This document shows, piece after piece, positions 1-9,877 of a DNA stretch of 64,000 nt. The notes under the pieces are model-generated. The model saw nothing but the letters and a program-made list of their open reading frames with translations, had not been told where the DNA came from and made no database searches. Location of the stretch: positions 248,001 through 312,000 of the forward strand of contig NZ_QRGA01000011.1 in the NCBI RefSeq assembly GCF_003367175.1, written 5' to 3'. The translations under genes and the position numbers were made by a program. This DNA comes from Trinickia dinghuensis (GTDB lineage: Bacteria; Pseudomonadota; Gammaproteobacteria; Burkholderiales; Burkholderiaceae). Within the stretch, counting starts at the first letter, position 1. Every line of letters starts with the position of its first letter.

Positions 1-873
1 CTCGGCGGCTTCCGGGACGTTGCAGACCAGCACCATGTCGCAGCCGGCCTCGAGCGCCGCTTGGGCCGCCTGCGTCAGCGTGCCGCCGGCGCGGGCCGCC
101 TCCATCGACAAATCGTCGCTGAAAATCGCCCCCTTGAAACCGAGCCGATCGCGCAGGATGTCTTGTAGCCAGATGCGCGAGAACCCCGCAGGCTTGTCGT
201 CCACCTTCGAGTAGATCACGTGCGCCGGGATGACCGAGGCCAGCGCCATGCCGAGCCAATCGTAAGGCGCGGCATCGTCGTTCAGGATCTCGTCGAGCGA
301 GCGCTCGTCCGTGGGCAACGCGACGTGCGAGTCGGCCGCGGCGAAGCCGTGCCCCGGAAAGTGCTTGCCGCAGTTGCCCATGCCGGCCAACGCAAGCCCA
401 TGGTTCAGGCTCTTCGCCAGCAACGTGACCACGCGCGGATCGCGATGGAACGAGCGATCGCCGATCACCGTCGAACGGCCGTAATCGAGATCGAGCACCG
501 GCGTGAAGCTCATGTCGATGCCGCTCGCGCGCAGCTCGGCGGCGAGCACATAGCCAGCCGCCGTCGCCACTTTCGTCGCCTGCAGCACATCGCGGTCCCA
601 CAGTTCGCCCAAGCGCCGCATCGCGGGCAGCACCGTGAAACCATCGGTGCGAAAACGCTGGACGCGTCCGCCCTCGTGGTCGACGGCAATCAACAGGTCT
701 TCACGCACGTCGCGGATCGCTTCGGTCAACGCAATCAGCTGCCCGCGGTTCTCGTAGTGACGCGCGAACAGAATGACGCCACCCGTCATCGGATGGGCGA
801 GGCGCCGCACGTCGCCGTCGGTGAGGACTTGACCCTTGACGTCGAGCATCACTGGGCCGGGAGGATTTTTCAT
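1..873 (-). CDS. nagZ: beta-N-acetylhexosaminidase NagZ, 3' end cut by window edge
   Basis: Family 3 glycoside hydrolase of peptidoglycan recycling; it removes N-acetylglucosamine from anhydro-muropeptides in the cytoplasm. Reading the minus strand from ATG at 873 gives 291 residues with no stop; the family is about 340 residues, so roughly the last 50 lie outside the window. Visible motifs are LIAVDHEGGRVQR (residues 61-73), the flexible catalytic loop KHFPGHG (170-176) followed by DSH, and the nucleophile region FSDDLSM (251-257). A second in-frame ATG at 888 would add five residues; neither has a convincing Shine-Dalgarno. It is the last visible gene of the block that begins at lepA, 67 bp after acpS. 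Confidence 0.93.
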   Translation of the reverse strand, partial: MKNPPGPVMLDVKGQVLTDGDVRRLAHPMTGGVILFARHYENRGQLIALTEAIRDVREDLLIAVDHEGGRVQRFRTDGFTVLPAMRRLGELWDRDVLQATKVATAAGYVLAAELRASGIDMSFTPVLDLDYGRSTVIGDRSFHRDPRVVTLLAKSLNHGLALAGMGNCGKHFPGHGFAAADSHVALPTDERSLDEILNDDAAPYDWLGMALASVIPAHVIYSKVDDKPAGFSRIWLQDILRDRLGFKGAIFSDDLSMEAARAGGTLTQAAQAALEAGCDMVLVCNVPEAAE

Positions 874-940
874 CGATTCGAGGAGCATGTCGGAGAAAGG
901 AAAATAGCAGCCGGATTGGGCGGCGGGCGCACGTTTCCGC

Positions 941-1354
941 TCAGGCCGCGGGTGCCGCCATGTCCGATTCGGCAATGACGAACGCCACGGCATAGTCGCG
1001 CTCGTCGCTGACGGTCACGCGCGCCGTGATCCCGCGCGCGGCAAGCCAATCGGCCAGCTCGCCCGACGCCTTGACGATGGGCTTGCCGCTGGCCTCGTTC
1101 AACGTCTGCAGCGCGCGCCAGGTCATCGGCCAGCGCATGCCGAGCCCGATCGCCTTGGAGAAAGCCTCCTTCGCCGAAAAACGCGTCGCGAGAAACGCGA
1201 GGCCGCGCACCTCGGAGCGGGCCTTGCGCGCGTGATAGACGCGCAGTTCGTCGGGGCCGAGCACCTTCTCGGCGAAGCGCCCGTTCGTGCGCGCCATCAC
1301 CGCCGCCACGCGGCTCACTTGGATGACGTCCGTGCCGATACCGTAGATGGCCAT
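941..1354 (-). CDS. acpS: holo-[acyl-carrier-protein] synthase
   Basis: Transfers 4'-phosphopantetheine from CoA to Ser37 of acyl carrier protein, activating it for fatty-acid synthesis. The 137-residue product is typical in length for AcpS. It starts [11 protein letters not shown], carrying the Mg-binding Asp of the N-terminal motif, and contains the second signature [13 protein letters not shown] near residue 58. The open frame extends far upstream, but that extension overlaps pdxJ in another frame, so the ATG at 1354 is the natural start. It lies 32 bp after pdxJ; the pdxJ-acpS pairing is conserved in many proteobacteria. Its substrate ACP is encoded in the same window at 14260-14499. Confidence 0.95.
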   Translation of the reverse strand: MAIYGIGTDVIQVSRVAAVMARTNGRFAEKVLGPDELRVYHARKARSEVRGLAFLATRFSAKEAFSKAIGLGMRWPMTWRALQTLNEASGKPIVKASGELADWLAARGITARVTVSDERDYAVAFVIAESDMAAPAA

Positions 1355-1386
1355 AGGGGATATGCGCGTAGGGAAAGACGCAACGA

Positions 1387-2151
1387 TCAGCGCGCCGCCG
1401 CGAGACGCGCGGCCACCATGATGGCCTTCATCTCGCGCACCGCGTTGTCCCAGCCCGCGAAAATCGCGTGCGCGACGATGGCATGGCCGATGTTCAGCTC
1501 GACGATGCCCTCGATCGCCGCGATCGGCTGCACGTTCGTATAGTGCAGGCCGTGCCCGGCATTGACCTTCAACCCGAGCGAGGCGCCCAGCGCGACGCCG
1601 TGCACGATGCGCTCGAACTCGCGCTGCTGTTCGGCTTGGTCGTGCGCGTCGGCATAGCGCCCCGTATGCAGTTCGATGACGGGCGCACCGGCTTCGTGCG
1701 CCGCGCGAATCTGCGCGTCGTCCGGGTCGATGAACAGCGAGACGCGCGAACCCGCCTCGGCCAGCTGCTTGCACGCGGCACGCACGGCCTCGAAGCGGCC
1801 GGTGACATCGAGACCGCCTTCCGTCGTCAGCTCCTCGCGTTTTTCCGGCACGAGGCAGACGTCGTGCGGACGCACGTCGCAAGCGATGTCGAGCATCTCC
1901 TGCGTGACCGCGCACTCGAGGTTCATCCGCGTGGCCAACCGTGGGCGCAGTGCGCGCACGTCGGCATCGACGATATGGCGGCGATCCTCGCGCAGATGCA
2001 GCGTGATGGCGTCGGCGCCGGCCGCCTCCGCCTGCAGCGCGGCGCGGATCGGATCGGGATAGTGCGTGCCGCGCGCGTTGCGCAGCGTGGCGACGTGATC
2101 GATGTTGACACCGAGTTCGATGGCGCTCGGCGACGTCAGAAAGAAGCTCAT
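1387..2151 (-). CDS. pdxJ: pyridoxine 5'-phosphate synthase
   Basis: Condenses 1-deoxyxylulose 5-phosphate with 3-amino-2-oxopropyl phosphate to form pyridoxine 5'-phosphate, the last ring-forming step of DXP-dependent vitamin B6 synthesis. The product is 254 residues, a TIM barrel of normal length. The N-terminal signature [17 protein letters not shown] is present, as are the substrate-binding segments [16 protein letters not shown] and [15 protein letters not shown]. The ATG at 2151 overlaps the TGA of recO as ATGA, which fixes the start and suggests translational coupling; the frame stays open further upstream but that part is recO shadow. Confidence 0.96.
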   Translation of the reverse strand: MSFFLTSPSAIELGVNIDHVATLRNARGTHYPDPIRAALQAEAAGADAITLHLREDRRHIVDADVRALRPRLATRMNLECAVTQEMLDIACDVRPHDVCLVPEKREELTTEGGLDVTGRFEAVRAACKQLAEAGSRVSLFIDPDDAQIRAAHEAGAPVIELHTGRYADAHDQAEQQREFERIVHGVALGASLGLKVNAGHGLHYTNVQPIAAIEGIVELNIGHAIVAHAIFAGWDNAVREMKAIMVAARLAAAR

Positions 2152-2927
2152 AAGTTCTGCAGATCGAGAAGAATCTGGCGGGTCGCGAGCGGCGTACCGC
2201 CAAGATAAGTGTTGAGCAGAAAGCGCATCAGCGTCTTGCTTTGCGCGACGGTCTGGGCACGATGGTAATCGTCGCGCTCCATATCGAGCAACGTTTGTCC
2301 CGAAACGACCGGCCAATGCGCGGGCTGCTCGCTCGCTTGCTCGCGCACGCCGCGCTCGGGATCGAAGACGTAGCGGCCTTCGGGCATCACGGCCTTGCGC
2401 GCGACGGTTCGGTCGAGCGCCATCGCGTAGCCGGTCTCGCGCAGCAGCACGCGCTCGAACGAGCGCAGCACCTGCACGGGCGGTTCATCGTGCGCGAGCC
2501 GCGTCAGCGTGACGACGTAGTGGTGAAACAGCGGCGGATGCGGATCCTCGCGCGCGCAGAACTTGACGAGCAGTTCGTTGACGTAAAAGCCGCACAGCAG
2601 CGCGTCGCCGGTCAAAGGCAGCATGCCGCCGACCCACTCCGCGCCCGTCAACGTACGCATCTCCGATTTGCCCGACCACGACATCGCGAGCGGCTGAAAC
2701 GTCTGCAGCACGCCGCGCAGCGCCGAGTGAGGGCGCTTCGCCCCCTTCGCGACGAGCGCTAGGCGGCCGTGGTCGCGCGAAAAGACATCGATGATGAGAC
2801 TCGTCTCGCGATACGGATAGCTGTGCAGGACGAATGCCGGCTGCTCGGCGATGCGATGCGACGGCTCGCGCGGCGCACGACGCGCGGCGGCCGCCGGAAG
2901 CCCTTCCTCATTCGTACCCATAGGCAC
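2148..2927 (-). CDS. recO: DNA repair protein RecO
   Basis: RecFOR-pathway mediator that helps load RecA on SSB-coated single-stranded DNA and anneals complementary strands. The 259-residue product has an N-terminal OB-fold (about residues 28-105, starting [21 protein letters not shown]) and the helical RecO C-terminal domain. Two in-frame ATGs, at 2927 and 2921, both lie inside the end of era, so era and recO overlap by 14-20 bp. The stop overlaps the pdxJ start. Tight overlaps on both sides indicate one transcript era-recO-pdxJ-acpS. Confidence 0.94.
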   Translation of the reverse strand: MPMGTNEEGLPAAAARRAPREPSHRIAEQPAFVLHSYPYRETSLIIDVFSRDHGRLALVAKGAKRPHSALRGVLQTFQPLAMSWSGKSEMRTLTGAEWVGGMLPLTGDALLCGFYVNELLVKFCAREDPHPPLFHHYVVTLTRLAHDEPPVQVLRSFERVLLRETGYAMALDRTVARKAVMPEGRYVFDPERGVREQASEQPAHWPVVSGQTLLDMERDDYHRAQTVAQSKTLMRFLLNTYLGGTPLATRQILLDLQNL

Positions 2928-3810
2928 GCAGCCCGGCTTCGTTGTCGGCCCAACCGCTCTTCACCTTGATGAAGGTCTCGAGATAAACGGGACCGTCGAA
3001 GAGCTTCTCCATGTCGAGCCGCGCCTCGGTGCTGATCTGTTTGAGCTTGGCGCCCTTGTGGCCGATGATCATCGCCTTGTGCGCATCGCGATCGACGAGG
3101 ATCGTCGCGAAGACGCGGCGCAGGCGCCCTTCCGTTTCGAACTTTTCGATCAGGACGGTGCTCGTGTACGGCAGCTCGTCTCCCGTCCAGCGGAACACCT
3201 TCTCGCGCAAGATCTCGGCGGCGAGAAAACGCTCGCTGCGATCGGTCAGATCGTCCTCGCCGTACATCGGCGTGCCTTCGGGCAGATAAGGCTTGACCGT
3301 ATCGAGCAGACGCTTGACGTCGTCGACGTGCTTCGCCGACAGCGGCACGATTTCCTTGAATTCGCGCAGCGCACTCATCTTTTGAAAGAACGGATAGAGC
3401 GTCTTTTTGTCGTTGACCCGATCGAGCTTGTTCGCGACGAGCAGCGTCGGCGCGGACGGCGGAATCAGATCGAGCACCTTTTGATCGTCGGGACCGAACC
3501 GGCCCGCTTCGATCACGAACAGCACGGCATCGACGGAGGTTAGCGTCGAAGTGACGGCCCGGTTCAGCGAACGATTGAGCGCGCCGCTGTGCTGAGTCTG
3601 AAAACCGGGGGTATCGACGAAGATGAACTGCGCATCGTCGAACGTATGGATACCCGTGATGCGATGGCGCGTCGTTTGCGCCTTGCGCGATGTGATGCTG
3701 ATTTTTTGGCCGACGAGCGCGTTCATCAACGTCGATTTGCCGACGTTCGGCCGGCCGACGATGGCGACCATGCCGCAGCGAAAGCCGGAGGGAGTGGGGG
3801 TATCGGTCAT
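2908..3810 (-). CDS. era: GTPase Era
   Basis: Essential GTPase that binds the 3' end of 16S rRNA and assists 30S subunit maturation. The 300-residue product has the G1 motif GRPNVGKS at residues 19-26, the DTPGF G3 motif, NKLD for G4, and a C-terminal KH domain with the loop [12 protein letters not shown]. The ATG at 3810 ([10 protein letters not shown]) gives the normal Era length; the frame is open well upstream, but that part covers the tail of rnc in another frame. It follows rnc by 64 bp, the usual rnc-era pairing. Confidence 0.96.
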   Translation of the reverse strand: MTDTPTPSGFRCGMVAIVGRPNVGKSTLMNALVGQKISITSRKAQTTRHRITGIHTFDDAQFIFVDTPGFQTQHSGALNRSLNRAVTSTLTSVDAVLFVIEAGRFGPDDQKVLDLIPPSAPTLLVANKLDRVNDKKTLYPFFQKMSALREFKEIVPLSAKHVDDVKRLLDTVKPYLPEGTPMYGEDDLTDRSERFLAAEILREKVFRWTGDELPYTSTVLIEKFETEGRLRRVFATILVDRDAHKAMIIGHKGAKLKQISTEARLDMEKLFDGPVYLETFIKVKSGWADNEAGLRAYGYE

Positions 3811-3874
3811 GCGGAACAGGCGATTCGGAAAGGGGCGATGCGGCCCATGAGAGGCGCCGCGAACGCGAATGAGA

Positions 3875-5032
3875 TCATGAATGGTCAGGCTCGGGCGCGC
3901 GCGGACGCGCCGTGCCGGCGATATCCGAGACGAGTTCGGCCTCGCCGCCGGGTGTGTTGCCGTTGGCGTTCGGCTGCTCGTCGGCCTTCGCCGGACCCGC
4001 GGATTCGGGCTTGGCCGGTGTCGCGGCCTCCGGCTTGCCGGTGCCGGCATCCCCCTTGGCGGGTGTCTCCGGCGTACGCGCCGGCGCTTTGTGTTCGACA
4101 TGCGCGGCACGAATCATTGCCGGCGGCGCGCTCGCACTAGCGCTGGCACCGGCGCTCGGACTCGCCACCGCCCGCTCCGAACCTTCGCCCGCGCCGGCCG
4201 CCTTCGCGGCCTCGCCCCGCGCGCTCTTCTCGCCACGGCGTTCGGGTGAACGCAAATCGAGCGCCGCCTGAATGCCCTTCACGCCGGGCACGACCTCGGG
4301 TTCGCCGTGTTTGGCGGCACGCGCTCCGCGCGAACGCTTCGATTTGACTTCGAGCGCGGGCTGCACCGCGATGACTTCTTCGAGCGCCTTCTTGGCCGCC
4401 GCCTGTTCGGCCGCGCGCCGGCTCGCCCCGGAGCCCGACACCTTGACGTCGAGTTTGGGCACCGAGCATTCGACTTCGAACTGCTGGTTGTGAGCGGCGC
4501 CGTGCGTGGCGACGACCGTGTACGTGGGCAACGCGATCTTGTGGCCCTGCAGATATTCCTGCAGCAGCGTCTTGGAATCCTTGCCGAGCGTGCGCGGATC
4601 GATGTGATCGAGGATCGGCACGTACAGGCGCTTGATGACCGTCTGAGCCGCGTCGAAACCGCCGTCTAGGAAGATGGCGCCGAGAATGGCCTCGAATGCG
4701 TCGGCCAGGATCGACGGCCGCCGGAACCCGCCGCTGCGCAGTTCGCCCTCGCCGAGCCGCAGGCTTTCCGAAATATTTAGGGCCTGAGCAATTTCGTAGA
4801 GCGACTGTTGTTTGACGAGGTTGGCGCGTACGCGCGACAGATCGCCTTCGTCCAATTTGCCGAATCGCTGATACAAAAGCGCGGCCACCGCGCAATTTAG
4901 AACGGAATCGCCCAAAAATTCGAGCCGTTCATTGTGCGAGGCACTGTGACTGCGATGAGTTAACGCCTGGCGCAACAATTCCGCATTGCGAAATTCGTAG
5001 CGCAACCGGCTTTCCAGCGGAGATAGCGGCAT
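3875..5032 (-). CDS. rnc: ribonuclease III with long C-terminal extension
   Basis: Cleaves double-stranded RNA in rRNA precursors and mRNAs. The 385-residue product has the catalytic RNase III domain with signature [10 protein letters not shown] at residues 34-43, a second acidic cluster near residues 105-115, and a dsRNA-binding domain around residues 150-225 ending [17 protein letters not shown]. After that come about 160 residues rich in Ala, Pro, Glu and Lys, making it far longer than the 226-residue E. coli enzyme; such tails are known in Burkholderia. A strong hairpin sits 17 nt before the ATG and could be an autoregulatory cleavage site. No clear Shine-Dalgarno is visible. Confidence 0.95.
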   Translation of the reverse strand: MPLSPLESRLRYEFRNAELLRQALTHRSHSASHNERLEFLGDSVLNCAVAALLYQRFGKLDEGDLSRVRANLVKQQSLYEIAQALNISESLRLGEGELRSGGFRRPSILADAFEAILGAIFLDGGFDAAQTVIKRLYVPILDHIDPRTLGKDSKTLLQEYLQGHKIALPTYTVVATHGAAHNQQFEVECSVPKLDVKVSGSGASRRAAEQAAAKKALEEVIAVQPALEVKSKRSRGARAAKHGEPEVVPGVKGIQAALDLRSPERRGEKSARGEAAKAAGAGEGSERAVASPSAGASASASAPPAMIRAAHVEHKAPARTPETPAKGDAGTGKPEAATPAKPESAGPAKADEQPNANGNTPGGEAELVSDIAGTARPRAPEPDHS

Positions 5033-5049
5033 GTGCAGAGTATAACGCG

Positions 5050-5085
5050 CGCGCCTCGCCCGACGGTCCTACGGGGCGAGGCGCG
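5050..5085 (-). promoter_or_regulatory. rnc leader hairpin
   Basis: A perfect 12-bp stem (CGCGCCTCGCCC paired with GGGCGAGGCGCG) closes a 12-nt loop between lepB and rnc. In the minus-strand transcript it ends 17 nt before the rnc start codon. E. coli rnc mRNA is known to be destabilised by RNase III cleavage of a 5' leader stem-loop, so the position suggests a comparable autoregulatory element here; that role is inference. It has no T-run on the minus side, so it does not look like a terminator of lepB. Confidence 0.55.
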
Positions 5086-5166
5086 AAAAACGCGGCAAAC
5101 CGAGTGGGCCCTGACCACGCCGCGGCAAGCGGCGCGGCCCTAGCACGCGCGCGGCGAGCAGCACGA

Positions 5167-6060
5167 TCAGTTGAACGTGCCGATGCGTTTCAGATTGCTG
5201 AAGTTCATCCAAACGAAGAACGCGCGGCCGACGACGTTGGCATCGGGCACGAAGCCCCAGTAGCGGCTGTCGGCACTGTTGTCGCGATTGTCGCCCATCA
5301 TGAAGTAATGGCCGGCCGGCACCTTGCAGACGACGCCCTCGCTGTTGTACGAGCAGTTGTCGCGAAAGGGGTAGTCTTCGGCGCCGATGACGAACGGCGG
5401 CACGGCGGGATTGTTCAAGATCCCATGGTCGCGCCCGAGCAGATGTTCCTCGAACTGCTTCGCGTAGCCGATGCGCTCTTCGTCGAAGTAGTCGGGCATC
5501 GGCGTTTCGGCGATCGGCTGGCCGTTGATCGTGAGGTGCTTGTTCTCATAGGCGATGGTGTCGCCGGGCAAGCCGATCACGCGCTTGATGTAGTCGACCG
5601 ATTCATCCTTCGGATAGCGGAACACGACGACGTCACCGCGCTTGAGCGGCGAGCCCGCCGTGATCTTCGTGTTGATGATCGGCAAGCGCAGCCCGTATTC
5701 GAACTTGTTCACGAGGATGAAATCGCCGACGACCAGCGTCGGGACCATCGAACCCGAGGGAATCTTGAACGGCTCGACCACGAACGATCGCACGAGAAAC
5801 ACGATCAGGATGACCGGGAAGAAGCTGGCCGTGTACTCGAGCCACCAGGGCTGGCGCAGTTTCTCGTCGCGCAGGCGGGCGCGCGTTTGCGGTGCGTTTT
5901 CGTCGGCGAAGCGCTCCCCGATGCGCGCCTGCTGCTGATCGAAGTCGGCCACCGCGGCATCGGCTGCGCGCCGGCGATGCGGCAAAAATACGAGTTTATC
6001 GGCAACCCACGCGATGCCCGTCAAGATGACGAGCACAAAAAGAATCAGCGCAAAGTCCAT
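5167..6060 (-). CDS. lepB: signal peptidase I
   Basis: Inner-membrane serine-lysine protease that removes Sec signal peptides. The 297-residue product has an N-terminal membrane helix (about residues 2-20), a charged loop, a second helix (80-97) and a periplasmic catalytic domain. Ser104 sits in PSGSMVPTL and Lys159 in YIKRVIGLPGD, the catalytic dyad; the box MGDNRDNSADSRYWGFVP near the C terminus is also typical. It starts 15 bp after lepA, the classic lepA-lepB operon. Confidence 0.97.
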   Translation of the reverse strand: MDFALILFVLVILTGIAWVADKLVFLPHRRRAADAAVADFDQQQARIGERFADENAPQTRARLRDEKLRQPWWLEYTASFFPVILIVFLVRSFVVEPFKIPSGSMVPTLVVGDFILVNKFEYGLRLPIINTKITAGSPLKRGDVVVFRYPKDESVDYIKRVIGLPGDTIAYENKHLTINGQPIAETPMPDYFDEERIGYAKQFEEHLLGRDHGILNNPAVPPFVIGAEDYPFRDNCSYNSEGVVCKVPAGHYFMMGDNRDNSADSRYWGFVPDANVVGRAFFVWMNFSNLKRIGTFN

Positions 6061-6075
6061 GTAAGAGAGGTCCTG

Positions 6076-7869
6076 TTATTTGTCTTCGACTCGCAAGATC
6101 GCGAGGAAAGCCTCTTGCGGAATCTCGACGGTCCCGACTTGCTTCATTCGCTTCTTGCCTTCCTTTTGCTTTTCCAACAGTTTCTTTTTACGTGAGATGT
6201 CGCCCCCGTAGCACTTCGCCAACACGTTCTTGCGCAGCGCCTTGATGTTCTCGCGCGCGATGATGTGCGCGCCGATCGCCGCTTGGATCGCGACGTCGTA
6301 CATCTGGCGCGGAATGATTTCGCGCATCTTCGCCGCGACTTCGCGGCCGCGGTACTGCGACTGCGCGCGGTGGACGATCACCGACAACGCATCGACCTTG
6401 TCGCCGTTGATCAGCATGTCGACCTTGACGACGTCTGACGCGCGGTATTCCTTGAACTCGTAATCCATGGACGCGTAGCCGCGCGAAACCGATTTGAGGC
6501 GGTCGAAGAAGTCGAGGACGATCTCGGCCATCGGGATCTCGTAGGTGAGCTGCACCTGACGGCCGTGGTACTGCATGTTGATCTGGTTGCCGCGCTTTTG
6601 CGTACAGAGCGTGATGACCGAGCCCACGTAATCCTGCGGCATGTACAGGTTCACGGTGACGATCGGCTCGCGGATTTCTTCGATCCTCGACGGATCGGGC
6701 ATCTTGGCCGGATTCTCGACCATGATGGTCGAACCGTCGCGTTGCACGACCTCATAGACCACGGTCGGTGCCGTGGTGATGAGATCCATGTCGAATTCGC
6801 GCTCCAGCCGCTCCTGCACGATCTCCATGTGCAGCAAGCCGAGGAAGCCGCAGCGGAAACCGAAGCCGAGCGCCTGCGAGACTTCGGGCTCGTATTGCAG
6901 CGAGGCATCGTTGAGCTTGAGCTTTTCCAGCGACTCGCGCAGCGCGTCGTACTGATTCGCCTCGACCGGATAGAGACCGGCGAACACCTGCGGCTTCACT
7001 TCCTTGAAGCCGGGCAGCGGCGCCTGCGCGGGCTTCGTGGCGAGCGTGACGGTATCGCCCACCTTCGCCGCCGTCAGTTCCTTGATGCCGGCGATGATGA
7101 AGCCCACCTGCCCCGCCGAGAGTTCCTCGAGATTCTTCGACTTCGGCGTAAACACGCCAATGTGCTCGACGGGATATTGCGCCTCCGTCGCCATCATCTT
7201 GATCTTGTCCTTCGGACGCAGCGTGCCGTTCACGATGCGCACGAGCATGACCACGCCGACGTAGTTGTCGAACCACGAATCGATGATGAGCGCCTGCAGC
7301 GGCGCGGCCGGGTCGCCCTTCGGGGGCGGGACCTGCGCGATCAGCGATTCGAGGACGTCTTCGACGCCGAGCCCCGTCTTCGCGCTGCAGCGCACGGCAT
7401 CCATCGCGTCGATGCCGATGACGTCTTCGATTTCGGTGATCGCGTTTTCGGGATTGGCCGCGGGCAGATCGATCTTGTTGAGCACGGGCACGACTTCGAC
7501 GCCGAGCTCGATGGCCGTGTAGCAGTTCGCGACCGTCTGCGCCTCGACGCCCTGGCTCGCGTCGACGACGAGCAGCGCGCCTTCGCATGCCGACAGCGAA
7601 CGGCTCACTTCGTACGAGAAGTCGACGTGCCCCGGGGTATCGATGAGATTCAGGTTGTAGAGCTTGCCGTCGCGCGCCCGATAGTGGAGCGCGGCCGTTT
7701 GTGCCTTGATCGTGATGCCGCGCTCGCGCTCGAGATCCATCGAGTCGAGCACTTGCGATTCCATTTCGCGGTCGGACAGGCCGCCGCACAGTTGAATGAT
7801 GCGATCGGCGAGCGTCGACTTGCCATGGTCGATGTGCGCAATGATCGAGAAGTTGCGTATGTGATCCAT
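6076..7869 (-). CDS. lepA: elongation factor 4 (LepA)
   Basis: Translational GTPase related to EF-G that acts on ribosomes and in subunit biogenesis. The 597-residue length is normal. The GTPase domain has [11 protein letters not shown] (residues 11-21), DTPGHVDF and NKIDLPAA; it is followed by the EF-G-like domains II, III and V and the LepA-specific C-terminal domain ([16 protein letters not shown], then a basic tail [13 protein letters not shown]). It is followed directly by lepB and preceded by a 220-bp gap, so it may have its own promoter there. Confidence 0.97.
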   Translation of the reverse strand: MDHIRNFSIIAHIDHGKSTLADRIIQLCGGLSDREMESQVLDSMDLERERGITIKAQTAALHYRARDGKLYNLNLIDTPGHVDFSYEVSRSLSACEGALLVVDASQGVEAQTVANCYTAIELGVEVVPVLNKIDLPAANPENAITEIEDVIGIDAMDAVRCSAKTGLGVEDVLESLIAQVPPPKGDPAAPLQALIIDSWFDNYVGVVMLVRIVNGTLRPKDKIKMMATEAQYPVEHIGVFTPKSKNLEELSAGQVGFIIAGIKELTAAKVGDTVTLATKPAQAPLPGFKEVKPQVFAGLYPVEANQYDALRESLEKLKLNDASLQYEPEVSQALGFGFRCGFLGLLHMEIVQERLEREFDMDLITTAPTVVYEVVQRDGSTIMVENPAKMPDPSRIEEIREPIVTVNLYMPQDYVGSVITLCTQKRGNQINMQYHGRQVQLTYEIPMAEIVLDFFDRLKSVSRGYASMDYEFKEYRASDVVKVDMLINGDKVDALSVIVHRAQSQYRGREVAAKMREIIPRQMYDVAIQAAIGAHIIARENIKALRKNVLAKCYGGDISRKKKLLEKQKEGKKRMKQVGTVEIPQEAFLAILRVEDK

Positions 7870-7936
7870 TCAGGGCCGATCAAGCGAAAAAGGCGCGCTC
7901 GGACAACTGCGGAGCACGCCTTGTAAGTACGTGAAA

Positions 7937-7961
7937 AAACGGCCTATTTTAGCCGAAATGA
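7937..7961 (-). terminator. weak terminator-like hairpin upstream of lepA
   Basis: On the minus strand CGGCT-AAAAT-AGGCCG (5-bp stem with one bulged G) is followed by six T residues. It lies in the 220-bp gap after the CxxC redox gene and before lepA, so it could end the sigma-E-cluster transcript. The stem is short and the call is tentative. The rest of the gap shows no clear promoter. Confidence 0.35.
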
Positions 7962-8089
7962 CCGTCTCACGGGGCATTTCGAGGCGCCGGGCGCTCGCGG
8001 ATACCGCGCATACCGAACCGCCCGAGGCTGTACGAGCTTGTCTGCCGCCGCGATCGCACGCCGCGCGGGTGTTCGAGCGCCGCATCGGA

Positions 8090-8350
8090 TTAGGCGAGAT
8101 GCGACGCCAACGCCGCCCGCACGCGCGCTTCATCCAGCCGATAGCGGCAAAGTTCGACGCCGTTGCAGACGAGCACCGGCACGAGTTCGTCGTACAGCGC
8201 AACGAGCGCGGGATCGGTATCGACGTCGACGACTTCGATCGTCGCGCCGAACGCACGGGCCAGCGGCTCGAGGCCGGCGTGCATGTCCTCGCACAGATGG
8301 CACCATGCCCGCGAATAAAGCGTCAGATGCGGTGCGCCCGAGGCTTTCAC
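8090..8350 (-). CDS. small CxxC glutaredoxin-like protein
   Basis: 86-residue thioredoxin-fold protein with the redox motif WCHLC at residues 16-20, a short beta-alpha-beta fold and a cis-Pro segment ELVPVLVCNG (55-64). It resembles the glutaredoxin-like family of small Burkholderia and Pseudomonas proteins (DUF836). It starts at GTG 8350, forming a 4-bp GTGA overlap with the mucD stop, so translation is probably coupled to mucD. No signal peptide is seen, so it is expected to be cytoplasmic. The partner and substrate are unknown; its place in the sigma-E cluster suggests a link to envelope or redox stress, which is inference. Confidence 0.85.
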   Translation of the reverse strand: MKASGAPHLTLYSRAWCHLCEDMHAGLEPLARAFGATIEVVDVDTDPALVALYDELVPVLVCNGVELCRYRLDEARVRAALASHLA

Positions 8351-9858
8351 TTCCCTTGCCCGCGCGGCTTGATCGGCACGAACTGCGTGTTCTCGCCGCG
8401 GCGCACGAGCACAGCCACCATCTTTTTCGGATCGAGATGGGCCGTCAGTTGCTCGAATTGCTTCGCGCTCGAAACGTCCGTATCGCCGACACGCAGGATG
8501 ATGTCGCCCTTTGCCAGGCCGACGCGCGCCGCCGGGCCGTCGACGGCCTCGACCTGCACGCCGCCGGTGCGCAGCTTGAGCGACTTGATCTGATCGGCCG
8601 ACAAATCCGACACGGTCACGCCAAGCGAATTGGAGGGACGAGGCTTGGGCGGCGGAGCCTGCTGGGCATCGGCCTTGGCAGTCTTGTCGGGCTGCGTCTG
8701 AACGACCGTGATCGGCACGTCGCGCGACTGCCCCTTGCGCCAGTACGTCACCGTCGCTTGCGTGCCGGGCTTCGTATCGCCGACCATCCGGGGCAAGTCC
8801 GTATCGGTATCGACGGCGACGCCGTTGAATTTCAGAATGATGTCGCCGGGCTGCAAGCCTGCCTTGTCGGCCGGACCACCAGGCTCGACGCTGCTCACGA
8901 GCGCGCCTTCCGCATGCGGCAAGCCGAGCGAATCGGCCACGTCTTTCGTCACTTCGCCGATCGACACGGCGATACGGCCGCGCACGACCTTGCCGGTCGT
9001 CTCGAGTTGATCGGCCACGCGCATGGCATCGTCGATCGGAATCGCGAACGCGATCCCCATGAACCCGCCCGTGCGGCTGTAGATCTGCGAGTTGATGCCG
9101 ATCACCTCGCCCTGCATGTTGATGAGGGGGCCACCCGAATTGCCCGGGTTCACGGCCGCATCCGTCTGGATGAACGGCAAATAATCGCCCGTCTCCCGGC
9201 CCTTGGCGCTGACGATACCGGCCGTCACCGTATTGTCGAGTCCGAACGGCGAACCGATCGCCACCACCCACTCGCCCACGCGAACCTTGTTCGAATCGCC
9301 GATCGTGACGGTCGGCAAACTCGAGGCGTCGATTTTGACGACGGCGATGTCCGTCCGATCGTCGACGCCGATCAGCTTGGCCTTGAACTCGCGCTTATCG
9401 GTCAGCGTGACGTAGATGTTGTCGGCGTCGTCCACCACGTGGGCATTCGTCATCACATAGCCGTCGGCCGAAAGGATGAAGCCGGAACCCACGCCGTTGT
9501 TCGCTTCGCCGTCGCCATTGTCGGACTGATCGGGGCTGCCGCCGTGATCGCCCTGATCGCCGCGGTCGTCTCCGTGCGGCGCCTGCGGCAGCGGAATCCC
9601 GAAAAAGCGCCGGAAGAACTCCGACATATCGCCGTCACCCATGCCCGGTGCGCCATGCTGGCCGCCCGAGCCTGCCCCCGAACTCGTGATCCGAGTCGTG
9701 GTGCGGATGTTGACGACGGCCGGCCCGACCTTGTCGACGAGATCGGTGAAATCGGGCAGGTTCGACGCCGGAATGGCCGATTGCGCGAGCGGCGCAAACG
9801 ACAGGCAGGCCATTGCCGCGGCGGCCGCGAGGAATTTGCGCACCGAGAGATTCGTCAT
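8347..9858 (-). CDS. mucD: periplasmic serine protease DegP/MucD family
   Basis: HtrA-type protease that degrades or refolds damaged envelope proteins. The 503-residue product has a signal peptide (cleavage likely after AQS, residue about 27), a trypsin-like domain with His140 (TNAHVV), Asp170 (RTDIAVVKI) and Ser241 (GNSGGPL), and two PDZ domains (about 265-365 and 395-495). A Gly/Asp-rich insert at residues 60-122 lengthens the LA loop region. It follows mucB by 19 bp and closes the rpoE-rseA-mucB-mucD stress cluster, as in Pseudomonas algU-mucABCD but without mucC. Confidence 0.95.
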   Translation of the reverse strand: MTNLSVRKFLAAAAAMACLSFAPLAQSAIPASNLPDFTDLVDKVGPAVVNIRTTTRITSSGAGSGGQHGAPGMGDGDMSEFFRRFFGIPLPQAPHGDDRGDQGDHGGSPDQSDNGDGEANNGVGSGFILSADGYVMTNAHVVDDADNIYVTLTDKREFKAKLIGVDDRTDIAVVKIDASSLPTVTIGDSNKVRVGEWVVAIGSPFGLDNTVTAGIVSAKGRETGDYLPFIQTDAAVNPGNSGGPLINMQGEVIGINSQIYSRTGGFMGIAFAIPIDDAMRVADQLETTGKVVRGRIAVSIGEVTKDVADSLGLPHAEGALVSSVEPGGPADKAGLQPGDIILKFNGVAVDTDTDLPRMVGDTKPGTQATVTYWRKGQSRDVPITVVQTQPDKTAKADAQQAPPPKPRPSNSLGVTVSDLSADQIKSLKLRTGGVQVEAVDGPAARVGLAKGDIILRVGDTDVSSAKQFEQLTAHLDPKKMVAVLVRRGENTQFVPIKPRGQGK

Positions 9859-9877
9859 AACAAGGGGAACCGGAGCG

